Source of the DNA: Ruminococcus sp. | Lineage (GTDB): Bacteria; Bacillota; Clostridia; Oscillospirales; Acutalibacteraceae | Direction: 5' to 3' | DNA length: 64,000 bases | NCBI GenBank assembly: GCA_017458845.1 | Contig: JAFSZY010000014.1 | Span: forward strand, 124,001 to 188,000 | Shown: positions 35,140 to 42,988 of the stretch, piece after piece | Numbering within the stretch: the stretch's first letter is position 1 | How the letters are laid out: each line of letters starts with the position of its first letter | Notes under the pieces: model-generated | The model's input: the letters and a program-made list of their open reading frames with translations, nothing else | What the model was told of the DNA's origin: nothing | The model's database searches: none | Translations under genes and position numbers: made by a program

Positions 35140-36027
35140 ATGAGTAATTACGGCGAATATGTTCTTTTTACCGACTCAACCTGTGATCTGCCCAACGAAA
35201 CAGCGGAGGAGTTTGATATTAAAATCCTTCCTATGGTTTTTCTTATGCAGGAACAGGCATACAATCATTTTTTAGACGCGAGAGAAATGAGTCTTGATGA
35301 GTTTTATACCAAGCTCAATGCAGGTGTCCAGTCTCAGACAACTCAGATTGCGTTTGACAGTTACGCTGAGTATTTTGAGCCATATCTTAAAGAAGGCAAG
35401 GATATCCTTTATATTGCTTTTTCATCAGCTCTAAGCGGTACATACAACACCAGTAAAATAGCCGCAAGAGAATTACTTGAAAAATATCCCGATAGGAAAA
35501 TAATCATAGTTGACTCCGCTTGCGCGAGCGCGGGTCAAGGCGCTCTTATGTATTATCTCGGCAAAAAGTACAAGGACGATAAACCGAGATTCGAAGATTT
35601 AGCCGAATATGCCGAAAGACTTAAGCTGAAAATATGCCACTGGTTTGTAGTTGACGATATCGACCAGCTCAAACGCGGAGGAAGAATCTCATCCGTTACA
35701 GCTACATTTGCCAAAGCGCTTCAAATCAAACCTGTTCTCAGCGTTGATAATGAAGGAAAGCTTGTTAACGTAGGAAAAATCAGAGGCGCAAACGGCATTA
35801 ACCAGCTGCTCATAAACAAAATGAAGCGCGACGGCGCTTTCTACAAACAGCAGACTGTGTTTGTTGCTCATGCAGATAATATTGAGGGCGCAAAACAACT
35901 CAGAAAACAGATAAAGGGACTGGTTAAGGACGTTAAGATATTCGATATTGGTCCTGTTATAGGAACTCATGTGGGTTCGGGTATGCTGGCGCTGGTATTT
36001 GTAGGCAAAAGAAATCTTGAAATGTAA
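35140..36027 (+). CDS. DegV-family fatty-acid-binding protein
   Basis: 295 residues. DegV (FakB-like) proteins bind a fatty acid and present it to the kinase FakA for phosphorylation. The two sequence marks are present: FTDSTCDLP near the N-terminus and SSALSGTYN around residue 95, whose Ser/Thr residues hold the carboxylate. A perfect AGGAGG precedes the ATG. Single-gene unit with a consensus promoter and a strong terminator. Which fatty acid it binds, and whether FakA exists in this genome, cannot be told here. Confidence 0.93.
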   Translation: MSNYGEYVLFTDSTCDLPNETAEEFDIKILPMVFLMQEQAYNHFLDAREMSLDEFYTKLNAGVQSQTTQIAFDSYAEYFEPYLKEGKDILYIAFSSALSGTYNTSKIAARELLEKYPDRKIIIVDSACASAGQGALMYYLGKKYKDDKPRFEDLAEYAERLKLKICHWFVVDDIDQLKRGGRISSVTATFAKALQIKPVLSVDNEGKLVNVGKIRGANGINQLLINKMKRDGAFYKQQTVFVAHADNIEGAKQLRKQIKGLVKDVKIFDIGPVIGTHVGSGMLALVFVGKRNLEM

Positions 36028-36056
36028 AAAATCGGCTTGATAACAAGCCGATTTTT
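36027..36056. terminator. Bidirectional terminator between degV and small ORF
   Basis: Perfect stem AAATCGGCTTG / CAAGCCGATTT with an ATAA loop and runs of T on both strands, so it can end degV on the plus strand and the two small minus-strand ORFs. Confidence 0.88.
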
Positions 36057-36058
36057 AC

Positions 36059-36199
36059 TTATTGGAGTTTATTTTCTATTTGCTCTACCTTTTCACTTGT
36101 AAATTTCAACGCTTTATCTGCCAAATCATTGATAATATCTATCGCGGAATGCTCTTTGTGTTCCGCGTTTTTGTTTGATGTCTTGTCTTTTTTATTCAT
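36059..36199 (-). CDS. Small ORF, 46 residues, charged helix
   Basis: Encodes a 46-residue, lysine- and glutamate-rich peptide starting MNKKDKTSNKNAEHKEHSAI; the second half (AIDIINDLADKALKF and VEQIENKLQ) looks like an amphipathic helix. GAGGT four bases before the ATG is a good ribosome site and overlaps the stop of the 27-residue ORF just upstream, so the two look like a tiny operon ending at the bidirectional terminator. No family recognised. The supportive signs are the ribosome site, the coupling and the terminator; it lies directly upstream of spoIIGA on the other strand. Confidence 0.5.
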   Translation of the reverse strand: MNKKDKTSNKNAEHKEHSAIDIINDLADKALKFTSEKVEQIENKLQ

Positions 36200-36206
36200 A
36201 CTTACC

Positions 36207-36290
36207 TCAATTGTGATAATTTATCATTGCCATTGTGCCCACTCCGATAAAGACACCTATAAAAACTCCCGAAATTACATTAAAGAACAT
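36207..36290 (-). CDS. Tiny membrane ORF, 27 residues, DUF3789-like
   Basis: Encodes a 27-residue peptide that is almost entirely one hydrophobic helix with repeated glycines (GVFIGVFIGVG), beginning MFFN and ending MINYHN. Length and glycine pattern resemble the DUF3789 family of very short membrane peptides; function unknown. GGGGAG lies 6 bases before the ATG, and its stop overlaps the ribosome site of the following 46-residue ORF. A promoter was not identified; the upstream sequence is shared with the divergent spoIIGA promoter. Confidence 0.5.
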   Translation of the reverse strand: MFFNVISGVFIGVFIGVGTMAMINYHN

Positions 36291-36306
36291 TTTGCACTCC
36301 CCTATT

Positions 36307-36339
36307 TTGACAGAGTATTCAACCTATAAATGAGATAAT
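36307..36339 (+). promoter_or_regulatory. spoIIG-like promoter with 21-bp spacer and possible 0A box
   Basis: TTGACA (36307-36312) and GATAAT (36334-36339) are 21 bp apart, too far for normal SigA promoters but close to the 22-bp spacing known for the Spo0A-activated spoIIG promoter of B. subtilis. The overlapping TTTGACA differs in one base from the 0A-box form TTCGACA. A TATAAA lies in the spacer but is only 12 bp from the -35. Confidence 0.55.
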
Positions 36340-36355
36340 AAACACGGTGGATAAT

Positions 36356-37147
36356 TTGAAAACAGTGTATGTAGACGTGATGATATTCACAAATATATTT
36401 GAGGACTTTTTATTGCTCTGCGCGGTCAAGTATATTTTAAGGATAAAAACCAAGTATTACAGACTAGTTTTGGGAAGTCTGGCAGGCGGAATAATGAGCG
36501 TATTATCACTTATTAATTTGAACTTTATCATAAGTGTTTTACTCAAAATTTTGTCTGCTTTATTATTGATACTTATTGCGTTCGGTTTCAAAGACAAAAA
36601 GCTGTTTATAAAATCATCCTCAACACTTATTGTAATCACTTTTCTTGTAAACGGAGCGATAATATGCTTTTACATTGCGCTAAAGCCAAACGGAATGTTA
36701 ATAATAAACGACAGCGTATATTTTGATATATCTCCTCTCTTGCTTATTATTCTTACCCTTGTTGTTTATATTATTCTGTTTTTGTATAAAAAGCTTTTTA
36801 AAAACCACGCCAAAACAAATCTGGTAAAAGATGTTGAAATAAAACTAAATAATTCAGCATTCATAATCAAATGCAAAGTTGACAGCGGATTGAACGCAAA
36901 GGAGCCGTTTTCAGGCAGTAGTGTAATTATTGTAGAAAAAAGCGTATTCAATGAAAGCGTTAACGAAAAAAATTTAAGAGTAATACCGTTTAAAAGTCTG
37001 GGCGGAGAAGGAATAATATACGGATTTAAAGCAGAAAATGTGATAATTGACAGAAAAACAATTAATGAAGAAATATATATAGGAATGTACGAAGGAAAGT
37101 TCAACAACGAGATAAAAGGGCTTTTGCCTGAAAGTATAGGAGAATAA
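36356..37147 (+). CDS. spoIIGA: Sigma-E processing peptidase SpoIIGA
   Basis: Membrane aspartic protease that activates pro-sigma-E in the mother cell after a signal from the forespore. 263 residues: five membrane segments in the N-terminal half and a cytosolic protease domain. The catalytic motif, usually DTGN or DSGN, reads DSGLN here (Asp about 176), so an inserted or replaced residue follows the glycine. I chose the TTG at 36356, five bases after GGTGG, because it gives the typical start MKTVYVDV; the GTG at 36347 has no ribosome site. Followed after 2 bases by sigE, its substrate. Confidence 0.88.
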   Translation: MKTVYVDVMIFTNIFEDFLLLCAVKYILRIKTKYYRLVLGSLAGGIMSVLSLINLNFIISVLLKILSALLLILIAFGFKDKKLFIKSSSTLIVITFLVNGAIICFYIALKPNGMLIINDSVYFDISPLLLIILTLVVYIILFLYKKLFKNHAKTNLVKDVEIKLNNSAFIIKCKVDSGLNAKEPFSGSSVIIVEKSVFNESVNEKNLRVIPFKSLGGEGIIYGFKAENVIIDRKTINEEIYIGMYEGKFNNEIKGLLPESIGE

Positions 37148-37149
37148 CT

Positions 37150-37845
37150 ATGAAACTTTTTAAAATATTAATATCAAGATTTTTAATCACCGATAACGAG
37201 ATTTATTATATTAACGGAAGTGAAACTTTGCCTCCGCCTTTAAGCAAAGAACGTGAAAATGCTGTTATTGAATCAATACGTTCGGGTGATGAAAGCGGAA
37301 AAGAAATACTTATTGTACACAACCTCAGGCTTGTTGTATATATAGCTAAAAGATTTGAAAGCGCGGGCGCAAATATTGAGGATTTAATTTCAATTGGGAC
37401 AATCGGGTTAATTAAAGCTGTAAACACATTTAATCCGGACAAAAACATAAAACTCGCTACATACGCGTCAAGATGTATAGAAAATGAAATACTTATGTTC
37501 CTGAGAAAAAGCAGTCAGCTGAAAAATGAAGTAAGTATCGATGAACCTCTGAACACCGATTGGGACGGCAACGAGCTGTTATTGTGCGATGTTCTTGGCT
37601 CAGACCCCGATATTATTAACAGGAATATTGAAACAGAGTTAGAATGCAGTCAGCTGCATCAGGCTGTCTCAAGGTTAAACAAACGTGAAAGCGCAATAAT
37701 GGAGCTGCGTTTTGGACTTAACGGTCAAAAAGAACATACCCAAAAGGAAGTAGCCGATTGTCTTGGAATATCTCAGTCGTATATTTCCAGACTGGAGAAG
37801 AAAATAATTAAGAAACTAAAAAACGATTTAGAAAAAGTGGTATAA
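37150..37845 (+). CDS. sigE: Sporulation sigma factor SigE (pro-form)
   Basis: Mother-cell sigma factor controlling early sporulation genes, made inactive with an N-terminal pro-sequence that SpoIIGA removes. 231 residues: the pro-sequence (residues 1 to about 19) leads to [13 protein letters not shown], then regions 2 ([30 protein letters not shown]), 3 and 4 ([34 protein letters not shown]). The pro-sequence is about eight residues shorter than in B. subtilis SigE. sigG, usually the next gene, is missing; a terminator follows. Confidence 0.95.
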   Translation: MKLFKILISRFLITDNEIYYINGSETLPPPLSKERENAVIESIRSGDESGKEILIVHNLRLVVYIAKRFESAGANIEDLISIGTIGLIKAVNTFNPDKNIKLATYASRCIENEILMFLRKSSQLKNEVSIDEPLNTDWDGNELLLCDVLGSDPDIINRNIETELECSQLHQAVSRLNKRESAIMELRFGLNGQKEHTQKEVADCLGISQSYISRLEKKIIKKLKNDLEKVV

Positions 37846-37874
37846 AAAAACGTCTCGTAATGAGACGTTTTTAA
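37844..37874. terminator. Bidirectional terminator of sigE and the lipoprotein gene
   Basis: Perfect stem AAACGTCTC / GAGACGTTT with a 5-base loop, A run before and T run after, serving both convergent genes. Confidence 0.88.
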
Positions 37875-38083
37875 TCTTGGCTGACATTTCCGTTGTCATT
37901 AGTTTCATTCGTGATATCGCCGTCGCTGTTATCCATCATATCGCTTGCGGCTTCGGATATACTTTCGGATGCGTCTGTAACAAGCCCTTCGGCTTCCTTG
38001 GCGGCATCTCCTACGTTGCCGCAGCCAGCAAATGAAAACAACGCGATTAACGCTGTCATAATAATAGCTATTATCTTTTTCAT
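37871..38083 (-). CDS. Small lipoprotein of unknown function
   Basis: 70 residues. The signal peptide ends in a lipobox-like FAGC (Cys 21), so the mature protein would be a lipid-anchored, acidic peptide rich in Asp, Glu, Asn and Ser with helix-like A-x-x-A spacing. No family recognised. AAGGTGAT precedes the ATG. A hairpin upstream separates it from the MORN-repeat gene. Confidence 0.7.
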   Translation of the reverse strand: MKKIIAIIMTALIALFSFAGCGNVGDAAKEAEGLVTDASESISEAASDMMDNSDGDITNETNDNGNVSQD

Positions 38084-38105
38084 AAAATCACCTTAAATAT
38101 AATAA

Positions 38106-38130
38106 ATTACCGTCCCATTGGAACGGTAAT
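38106..38130 (-). terminator. Hairpin after the MORN-repeat gene
   Basis: ATTACCGT pairs perfectly with ACGGTAAT around a 9-base loop, 23 bases after the stop. The following TTATTATATTT is only partly T-rich, so termination may be incomplete and reach the lipoprotein gene. Confidence 0.5.
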
Positions 38131-38152
38131 ATTATTTGAATTTATAATGATT

Positions 38153-39436
38153 TTATTCATCTTTGGCATTATTTAACAAATCATCAATCTTATATGATGA
38201 AATCACCTTATCATCCTTGAATACAGATACTATGAAAGAACCGTCGTCATCAAGAGAAATACCTTTCCCCTGCTTTTTGCCGTATAAATAGTTTCCAAGG
38301 AAAATGAATTTGCCGTCTTTATCAAAGCGGGCTCCTATTCCGTCGGGCTGATTATTATCCCATTTACCGATATGAGCGGAGCCGTCAGAGCCTCTGAAAC
38401 CAACGCCAAAGCCGTTTCGAGAGTTCTTAACCCAATTGCCTACATAGTTAATCCTGCCGTCTTTAAAATAGAAAGCGCCGAAACCGTCACGCTTATCGTT
38501 CTTATATCCGCCTTCATACGCTGTTATGCCCTCGCCGGTAACAGTTCTGCCGTAGCCGTCGCGCATATGAGCGTCATTGAGCTGACCATAGTAACGATAG
38601 GTTTCGCCCGAACTTTCAATAGTAGTATCAGGTTCTTCGATTTCTTCATCATAAACTTTGACATCTACGTCGTCAGACTTTTCATCAAACTCGTTTTTGA
38701 CTTCGTTAAACGGAGCGTTTGTATCTATGTGAACGGGATTACCGTTCTCCTCAGTTAAATACTCAGCTTTATTGATATCAAAGGTTTTGTTGAGGTTTCG
38801 GTTCAGGTTAAAATCAACGGGGTCAAAGTCAAACCCGCCCAAATTACTAACCGAGGAATCATGAATAAGAGTTTTGGTGATGAATTTATCGTTTGGAACA
38901 GAATTAAAATATATAAACCCCTTGTCCGAGAAAGCGAGCAGAGAATAATCGCCGTTATCAGGCATTTCTGTTTTGGGATAAAGGTAGGATTTCACATTAG
39001 ATTCATATGCGTTGTGAATCTTTACAATAACAGGCTTATCGTCTATAAAGGAAGGATACAACACATATTCGGGATAATCGCCCGCTGTAGAGAGATACTC
39101 CGACTTGAGCCAGATATGCTCATAATTGAAGTATTCTCGCTTAAAGATTTTTCCGTTTTTATTATATGTATTTACTCTGTAGGAGTCGGAATTTACAACC
39201 TCAGCGTTCTGATATAGCTCGTCATTCTTCATAGACTTCCAGCTAAGCGGAGAACCGTTAGATATAGTGTACATAAAGAAATACTTGTTTTCGCCAATAT
39301 ACTGCACACAGCGGTCGGATTGAGTCTCTAAACTGCTGTTAAAGAAATTAGCCCTTACGCCCGCTAAAAAATCATCCGTAAAGTCAAGAATATCAAATTT
39401 TTCAAAAGTTGTTCCAAAATATAAATAATTATCCAT
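38153..39436 (-). CDS. MORN-repeat protein
   Basis: 427 residues without signal peptide. The C-terminal part (about 285-405) has at least five MORN-type repeats of about 23 residues with the pattern Y-x-G-x-x-x-x-G-x-G (for example DGYGRT, RDGFGAFYF, RNGFGVGF, PDGIGARF). The N-terminal 250 residues are rich in Tyr, Asp and Phe and not recognised; a Glu- and Asp-rich linker (about 245-280) joins the two. MORN repeats often bind lipids or proteins, but no function can be given. AGGTATAAT precedes the ATG. Confidence 0.75.
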   Translation of the reverse strand: MDNYLYFGTTFEKFDILDFTDDFLAGVRANFFNSSLETQSDRCVQYIGENKYFFMYTISNGSPLSWKSMKNDELYQNAEVVNSDSYRVNTYNKNGKIFKREYFNYEHIWLKSEYLSTAGDYPEYVLYPSFIDDKPVIVKIHNAYESNVKSYLYPKTEMPDNGDYSLLAFSDKGFIYFNSVPNDKFITKTLIHDSSVSNLGGFDFDPVDFNLNRNLNKTFDINKAEYLTEENGNPVHIDTNAPFNEVKNEFDEKSDDVDVKVYDEEIEEPDTTIESSGETYRYYGQLNDAHMRDGYGRTVTGEGITAYEGGYKNDKRDGFGAFYFKDGRINYVGNWVKNSRNGFGVGFRGSDGSAHIGKWDNNQPDGIGARFDKDGKFIFLGNYLYGKKQGKGISLDDDGSFIVSVFKDDKVISSYKIDDLLNNAKDE

Positions 39437-39457
39437 ATTATACCTGCTCTAATAATA

Positions 39458-39482
39458 AAGGATTAAGCTTGACTTAATCCTT
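39458..39482 (-). terminator. Terminator of pfkA
   Basis: Perfect 10-bp stem AAGGATTAAG / CTTAATCCTT with a 5-base loop, followed on the minus strand by TTATTATTAG; 12 bases after the pfkA stop. Confidence 0.75.
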
Positions 39483-39493
39483 TTTATATATTA

Positions 39494-40462
39494 TTAAATT
39501 GATATCGTCTTTGCTATTTTATATAAGTCCTTGTTAAACTTTCGCGGCATTTCGAGCGCTTCGGTAATATCGTAATCAACGATTTCACCTTTATTCATAG
39601 CTACAACTCGATTGCCCTTGCCCTCATCAAGAAGCTCAACGGCTCTGTGTCCCATCATAGAAGCGACAACACGGTCACGAAGCGTCGGAGAACCGCCGCG
39701 CTGAACATGTCCGAGGATTGTAGCTCTGGTCTCGATACCCAAGCGTTGTTCAATATACTTCGCCATATCAACAACACCGCCTACGCCCTCGGCAACGATA
39801 ATGATAAAGTGCTGTTTGCCTGTCTTTTGTGTATCGAGAATACGCTCGATCACGTCTATTTCAATATTATACTTTTCCTCGGGAACAAGGATAGCTGTAG
39901 CTCCGCAGGCTATACCAACCTGTAATGCGATATCACCGCATCGTCTGCCCATGACTTCTACAATAGAACAGCGGTCATGAGACTGCGCTGTGTCACGGAT
40001 TTTATCTATCATCTGTATAGCGGTATTCATAGCTGTATCAAAGCCGATAGTATACTCGGAGCAAGCGATATCATTATCGATAGTACCCGGAACGCCTATA
40101 CAGTTGACGCCCGCGTTTGTAAGAGCTCTGGCGCCGGCGAATGAACCGTCGCCGCCGATTACAACAACGCCCGAAATACCAAGGTCCTGACAATGCTTGG
40201 CTGCTTTCTTCTGACCTTCAAGAGTTTTGAACTCTTCGCTGCGGGCAGTGTAAAGCATAGTTCCGCCGTTGCCGATAATATCGGAAACCGAACGAAGATT
40301 CATTTGCTCCACATCGCCGTTCAAAAGGCCGTTATATCCTCTGTATACGCCGTAGATGTCCATTCCTTTGGAAATAGCGGAACGTACGACAGCGCGTACA
40401 GCAGCGTTCATTCCAGGAGCGTCGCCTCCGCTTGTTAAAACCGCAATCTTCTTTTTGCTCAT
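39494..40462 (-). CDS. pfkA: ATP-dependent 6-phosphofructokinase
   Basis: Main control point of glycolysis: fructose 6-phosphate plus ATP to fructose 1,6-bisphosphate. 322 residues, with GGDAPGMNAAVR at the start, GGDGSFAGA (glycine at the position that marks ATP rather than pyrophosphate use), VPGTIDNDI with catalytic Asp and glycine instead of lysine, and TIGFDTA. The usual allosteric-site arginines appear in GHVQRGGSPTLRDR. A perfect AAGGAGG ribosome site and a SigA promoter lie upstream; monocistronic. Confidence 0.97.
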   Translation of the reverse strand: MSKKKIAVLTSGGDAPGMNAAVRAVVRSAISKGMDIYGVYRGYNGLLNGDVEQMNLRSVSDIIGNGGTMLYTARSEEFKTLEGQKKAAKHCQDLGISGVVVIGGDGSFAGARALTNAGVNCIGVPGTIDNDIACSEYTIGFDTAMNTAIQMIDKIRDTAQSHDRCSIVEVMGRRCGDIALQVGIACGATAILVPEEKYNIEIDVIERILDTQKTGKQHFIIIVAEGVGGVVDMAKYIEQRLGIETRATILGHVQRGGSPTLRDRVVASMMGHRAVELLDEGKGNRVVAMNKGEIVDYDITEALEMPRKFNKDLYKIAKTISI

Positions 40463-40499
40463 AATATAGCCCTCCTTAGGAAAACTTTATAACGGTATA

Positions 40500-40528
40500 A
40501 TTATAATACAATTCGACAATAAATACAA
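40500..40528 (-). promoter_or_regulatory. SigA-type promoter of pfkA
   Basis: On the minus strand TTGTAT (40523-40528) and a perfect TATAAT (40500-40505) with a 17-bp spacer; 37 bp before the ATG. Confidence 0.7.
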
Positions 40529-40543
40529 TAGAATTATAAAAAA

Positions 40544-41665
40544 TTATTGCTTAAAATACATATAAACCTGACAATTAAGCATACCGTTGTATAACTTGCG
40601 CCGTTTATCCGCCCTTCTGCCGAAAACTTTCTCAAAATCGTCGTCGGGACAAATTATTGTATAAGACTTGCCCTTATCTCTGATAAATTTTTCACCCATT
40701 ATCTTATACAGTTTTTCAGCTTCATCAATGTCAAGAAGTCTTTCGCCGTAGGGCGGGTTGACAATTACAGTCTCATATTCATTATCAAAGGTGAAATCTT
40801 TAATATCCCTATGCTTAAAGCTGATTCTGTCGGCAACACCGGCAATTTCAGCGTTGTTCTTCGCGACTTCCAAGACATCGTTATCAATATCATAACCAAT
40901 CGCTTTAAAAGTACAATCGCGGTTTATTAAGGCAGAGGCTTTCTCTCTTTCCTCTTTCCAAATAATCTCAGGAATTTGCGACCATTTTTCCGCAGCAAAG
41001 CTTCTGTTTAGCCCCGGGGCGATTTTTAAAGCTTTCATAGCGGATTCAATGAGAAGCGTACCGCTGCCGCACATCGGGTCCACGACAAAGTGATTAGGAC
41101 GCACGCGCGCTAATTCAGCTAAAGCGGCAGCAAGGGTTTCTTTAATCGGAGCGTCGTTAGCGTTCGACCTATACCCTCTCTTATACAGTCCGTCGCCCGA
41201 AGTATCGAGCATAACGCTTACTTTGTTTTTTATCAGCAAGAATTTGATTTGATGTAGCGATCCGCTTTCCTCAAACCACTTTATTCCGTATTTTTCTGAC
41301 AAACGCTCTACAACAGCTTTTTTGATTATTTTCTGGCAATCGGAAACAGACTGGAGCTGAGAATCAAGGCAGCTTCCCTGAACGGGAAAAGCGTCTGTTT
41401 TATTTATCCATTTTTCCCATTCTATACTTTTGATTCCTTCAAATAGCTCATCGAAGCTTTTTGCCTCAAACTCATCAAGCAGTATCATTATTCTCTCGGC
41501 GTAACGAGACAATATATTAGCCGCGGCTAAATCATTGAAATCGCCCGTAAACAATACCCTGCCGTTCTCAGCGGTAACGTTATTAAATCCGTTGAATTTC
41601 AACTCATTGGCGCATAAACCCTCGAGTCCGAAAAGACACGGAGCGGCAAATCTAAATTCATTCAT
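40544..41665 (-). CDS. THUMP-domain class I RNA methyltransferase (RlmL-N/YpsC-like)
   Basis: 373 residues. A THUMP RNA-binding region (about 50-155) is followed by a SAM-dependent methyltransferase domain with DPMCGSGTLLIE (196-207) and the N-methylation motif NPPYGERL (303-310). It matches the half of RlmL that methylates guanine N2 of 23S rRNA, as seen in B. subtilis YpsC; the exact nucleotide is inferred. It lies between the S1 gene terminator and pfkA; no separate promoter was identified. Confidence 0.9.
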   Translation of the reverse strand: MNEFRFAAPCLFGLEGLCANELKFNGFNNVTAENGRVLFTGDFNDLAAANILSRYAERIMILLDEFEAKSFDELFEGIKSIEWEKWINKTDAFPVQGSCLDSQLQSVSDCQKIIKKAVVERLSEKYGIKWFEESGSLHQIKFLLIKNKVSVMLDTSGDGLYKRGYRSNANDAPIKETLAAALAELARVRPNHFVVDPMCGSGTLLIESAMKALKIAPGLNRSFAAEKWSQIPEIIWKEEREKASALINRDCTFKAIGYDIDNDVLEVAKNNAEIAGVADRISFKHRDIKDFTFDNEYETVIVNPPYGERLLDIDEAEKLYKIMGEKFIRDKGKSYTIICPDDDFEKVFGRRADKRRKLYNGMLNCQVYMYFKQ

Positions 41666-41699
41666 ACAATACTCCAGTAATACTATCTTATTTAATAAA

Positions 41700-41721
41700 A
41701 GCTGCCGCGAAAGCGACAGCT
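41700..41721 (-). terminator. Terminator of the divIC-S1 unit
   Basis: On the minus strand AGCTGTCGC pairs with GCGGCAGCT (one G-T pair), TTTC loop, then TTTATT; starts 7 bases after the S1 gene stop. Confidence 0.75.
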
Positions 41722-41728
41722 GATTAAT

Positions 41729-42205
41729 TTACTTTTTGGAACCGTGACCCCGGCGGCTGTAACCGCGGGATTCACCAGAAGAACGTTTTAAATCAGAGAA
41801 CTTGTCCTCACTTCTCCTTTTGAATGAAGACATCATATCCTCAAAGGATGACGGTCCTGTTTTGAGCTCGTTCTGCCATTCATAATCTCCGGGACTTGTA
41901 ACGGGTTCAGCGGAAATATAAGGCTGTCTTTTTGGCTTTGGTTTGGACTTGCGCTCGGGTTTAGGCTGTGCCTGTTTAATCGAAAGCGACACCTTACCGT
42001 TCTCAACGGAAATTACTTTAACCTTTACTTCATCGCCGATTTTAAGTATATCGTTGATATCATTTATATATGTATGAGAAACCTCGGAAATGTGGACAAG
42101 ACCTGTTTGTCCGTTTTGCATCTCAATAAAAGCTCCGAACTTTGTAATCCCCGAAACCTTACCTTCTACAATTGAATTAACTTCTAAAATGTTTTCGTTA
42201 CCCAT
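41729..42205 (-). CDS. S1 RNA-binding domain protein (YabR-like)
   Basis: 158 residues with one S1 domain (about 8-77: VNSIVEGKVSGITKFGAFIEM ... VKVKVISVENGKVSLSIKQ) and a basic, Arg/Lys/Ser-rich disordered tail ending in GYSRRGHGSKK. Similar to YabR of Bacillus, which stands at the same place after divIC. RNA binding is likely; the target is unknown. It begins 2 bases after the divIC stop and ends the unit before a terminator. In Bacillus spoIIE comes next; here it does not. Confidence 0.88.
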   Translation of the reverse strand: MGNENILEVNSIVEGKVSGITKFGAFIEMQNGQTGLVHISEVSHTYINDINDILKIGDEVKVKVISVENGKVSLSIKQAQPKPERKSKPKPKRQPYISAEPVTSPGDYEWQNELKTGPSSFEDMMSSFKRRSEDKFSDLKRSSGESRGYSRRGHGSKK

Positions 42206-42207
42206 TA

Positions 42208-42570
42208 TTAATCTCCGGAGATATTAACAAATACTCTTTCTCCGTTCTTCACATAGTCAAGATCCTCGCGAGCAATATTCTCTATATACTCGCTCAAATC
42301 ATCATCTTTATAATTCTTTACCGTTTCGAGATAGTCGTTTTGAATTTCGACAATCTCTATTTGATGATTTAAGGAATCCAGCTCCTCGCGTCTTGAATTC
42401 AGTTCAACGCTCTGACTGATAATTGTGTAAGAAGCGTATACCAAAAATACAAAACCCGCAATATATAAAAGAAGAAACTTTTTGTTAAGCTTTTTCTTTT
42501 TTGTTTTTACTTCTTTTATGTTCCCGTGTTCCGACTTGGTATCGGGAACCTTTTTCTTTCTTCCAAACAT
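42208..42570 (-). CDS. divIC: Septum formation initiator, DivIC/FtsB family
   Basis: Cell-division protein that forms a complex with FtsL and DivIB at the septum. 120 residues: lysine-rich cytosolic start, one membrane segment (about 32-50), then a coiled coil (ISQSVELNSRREELDSLNHQIEIVE) and a short conserved end (IARE DLDYVKNGERVF). The ATG follows AAGGTAATGA and lies 86 bases inside the end of yabQ in another frame; no later start codon would keep the membrane segment complete. Same order as yabP-yabQ-divIC-yabR of Bacillus. Confidence 0.88.
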   Translation of the reverse strand: MFGRKKKVPDTKSEHGNIKEVKTKKKKLNKKFLLLYIAGFVFLVYASYTIISQSVELNSRREELDSLNHQIEIVEIQNDYLETVKNYKDDDLSEYIENIAREDLDYVKNGERVFVNISGD

Positions 42571-42988
42571 TATTCATTACCTTACTTTTTACCAATCTAT
42601 ACATATTACCACTTATACTGTATACATTATACATTACTTTTCGTGTTATTTTCAATAGTCTAAACGCAAATTTTTTTGAAATTTTAATAATCGGATTGTA
42701 AATTCTGTCCAAAACAGGGCGAACAATTATATAAAACAGAGTAAAGCCCAGTATTTCACCGATTATTACAAATAATCTCACACTGCCTTCCAAAAGCACA
42801 AGACAAAAGAAATACGTCAGAACAGCAAAAATTATCATATAGAAAAAATCACTGATAAAATAGTGAATTGGTTTTGAAAAGCCTATTTTATGAAAAATTC
42901 TGAAAGGCTCATATACAACAGCTAATATCAAACCAAACAAAAGAGAAAAGCCAAAGGCAGTGATTAAATCAAAGAGTGTAAACTCCAT
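42485..42988 (-). CDS. yabQ: Spore cortex biosynthesis protein YabQ
   Basis: Mother-cell membrane protein needed for spore cortex formation in Bacillus. 167 residues with four hydrophobic segments in the first 115 residues and the early motif FGLILAVVYEPFRIFHKIG, then a basic tail of about 50 residues. Translation is coupled to yabP (TAATG overlap). The last 86 bases also encode the start of divIC. Confidence 0.9.
   Translation of the reverse strand: MEFTLFDLITAFGFSLLFGLILAVVYEPFRIFHKIGFSKPIHYFISDFFYMIIFAVLTYFFCLVLLEGSVRLFVIIGEILGFTLFYIIVRPVLDRIYNPIIKISKKFAFRLLKITRKVMYNVYSISGNMYRLVKSKVMNNVWKKEKGSRYQVGTREHKRSKNKKEKA

Noticed and set aside
36313-36330. TATAAA (36325-36330) as -10 box of spoIIGA
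   Set aside because: It is only 12 bp from TTGACA and has no other -35 at proper distance; the 21-bp arrangement fits known spoIIG promoters better.
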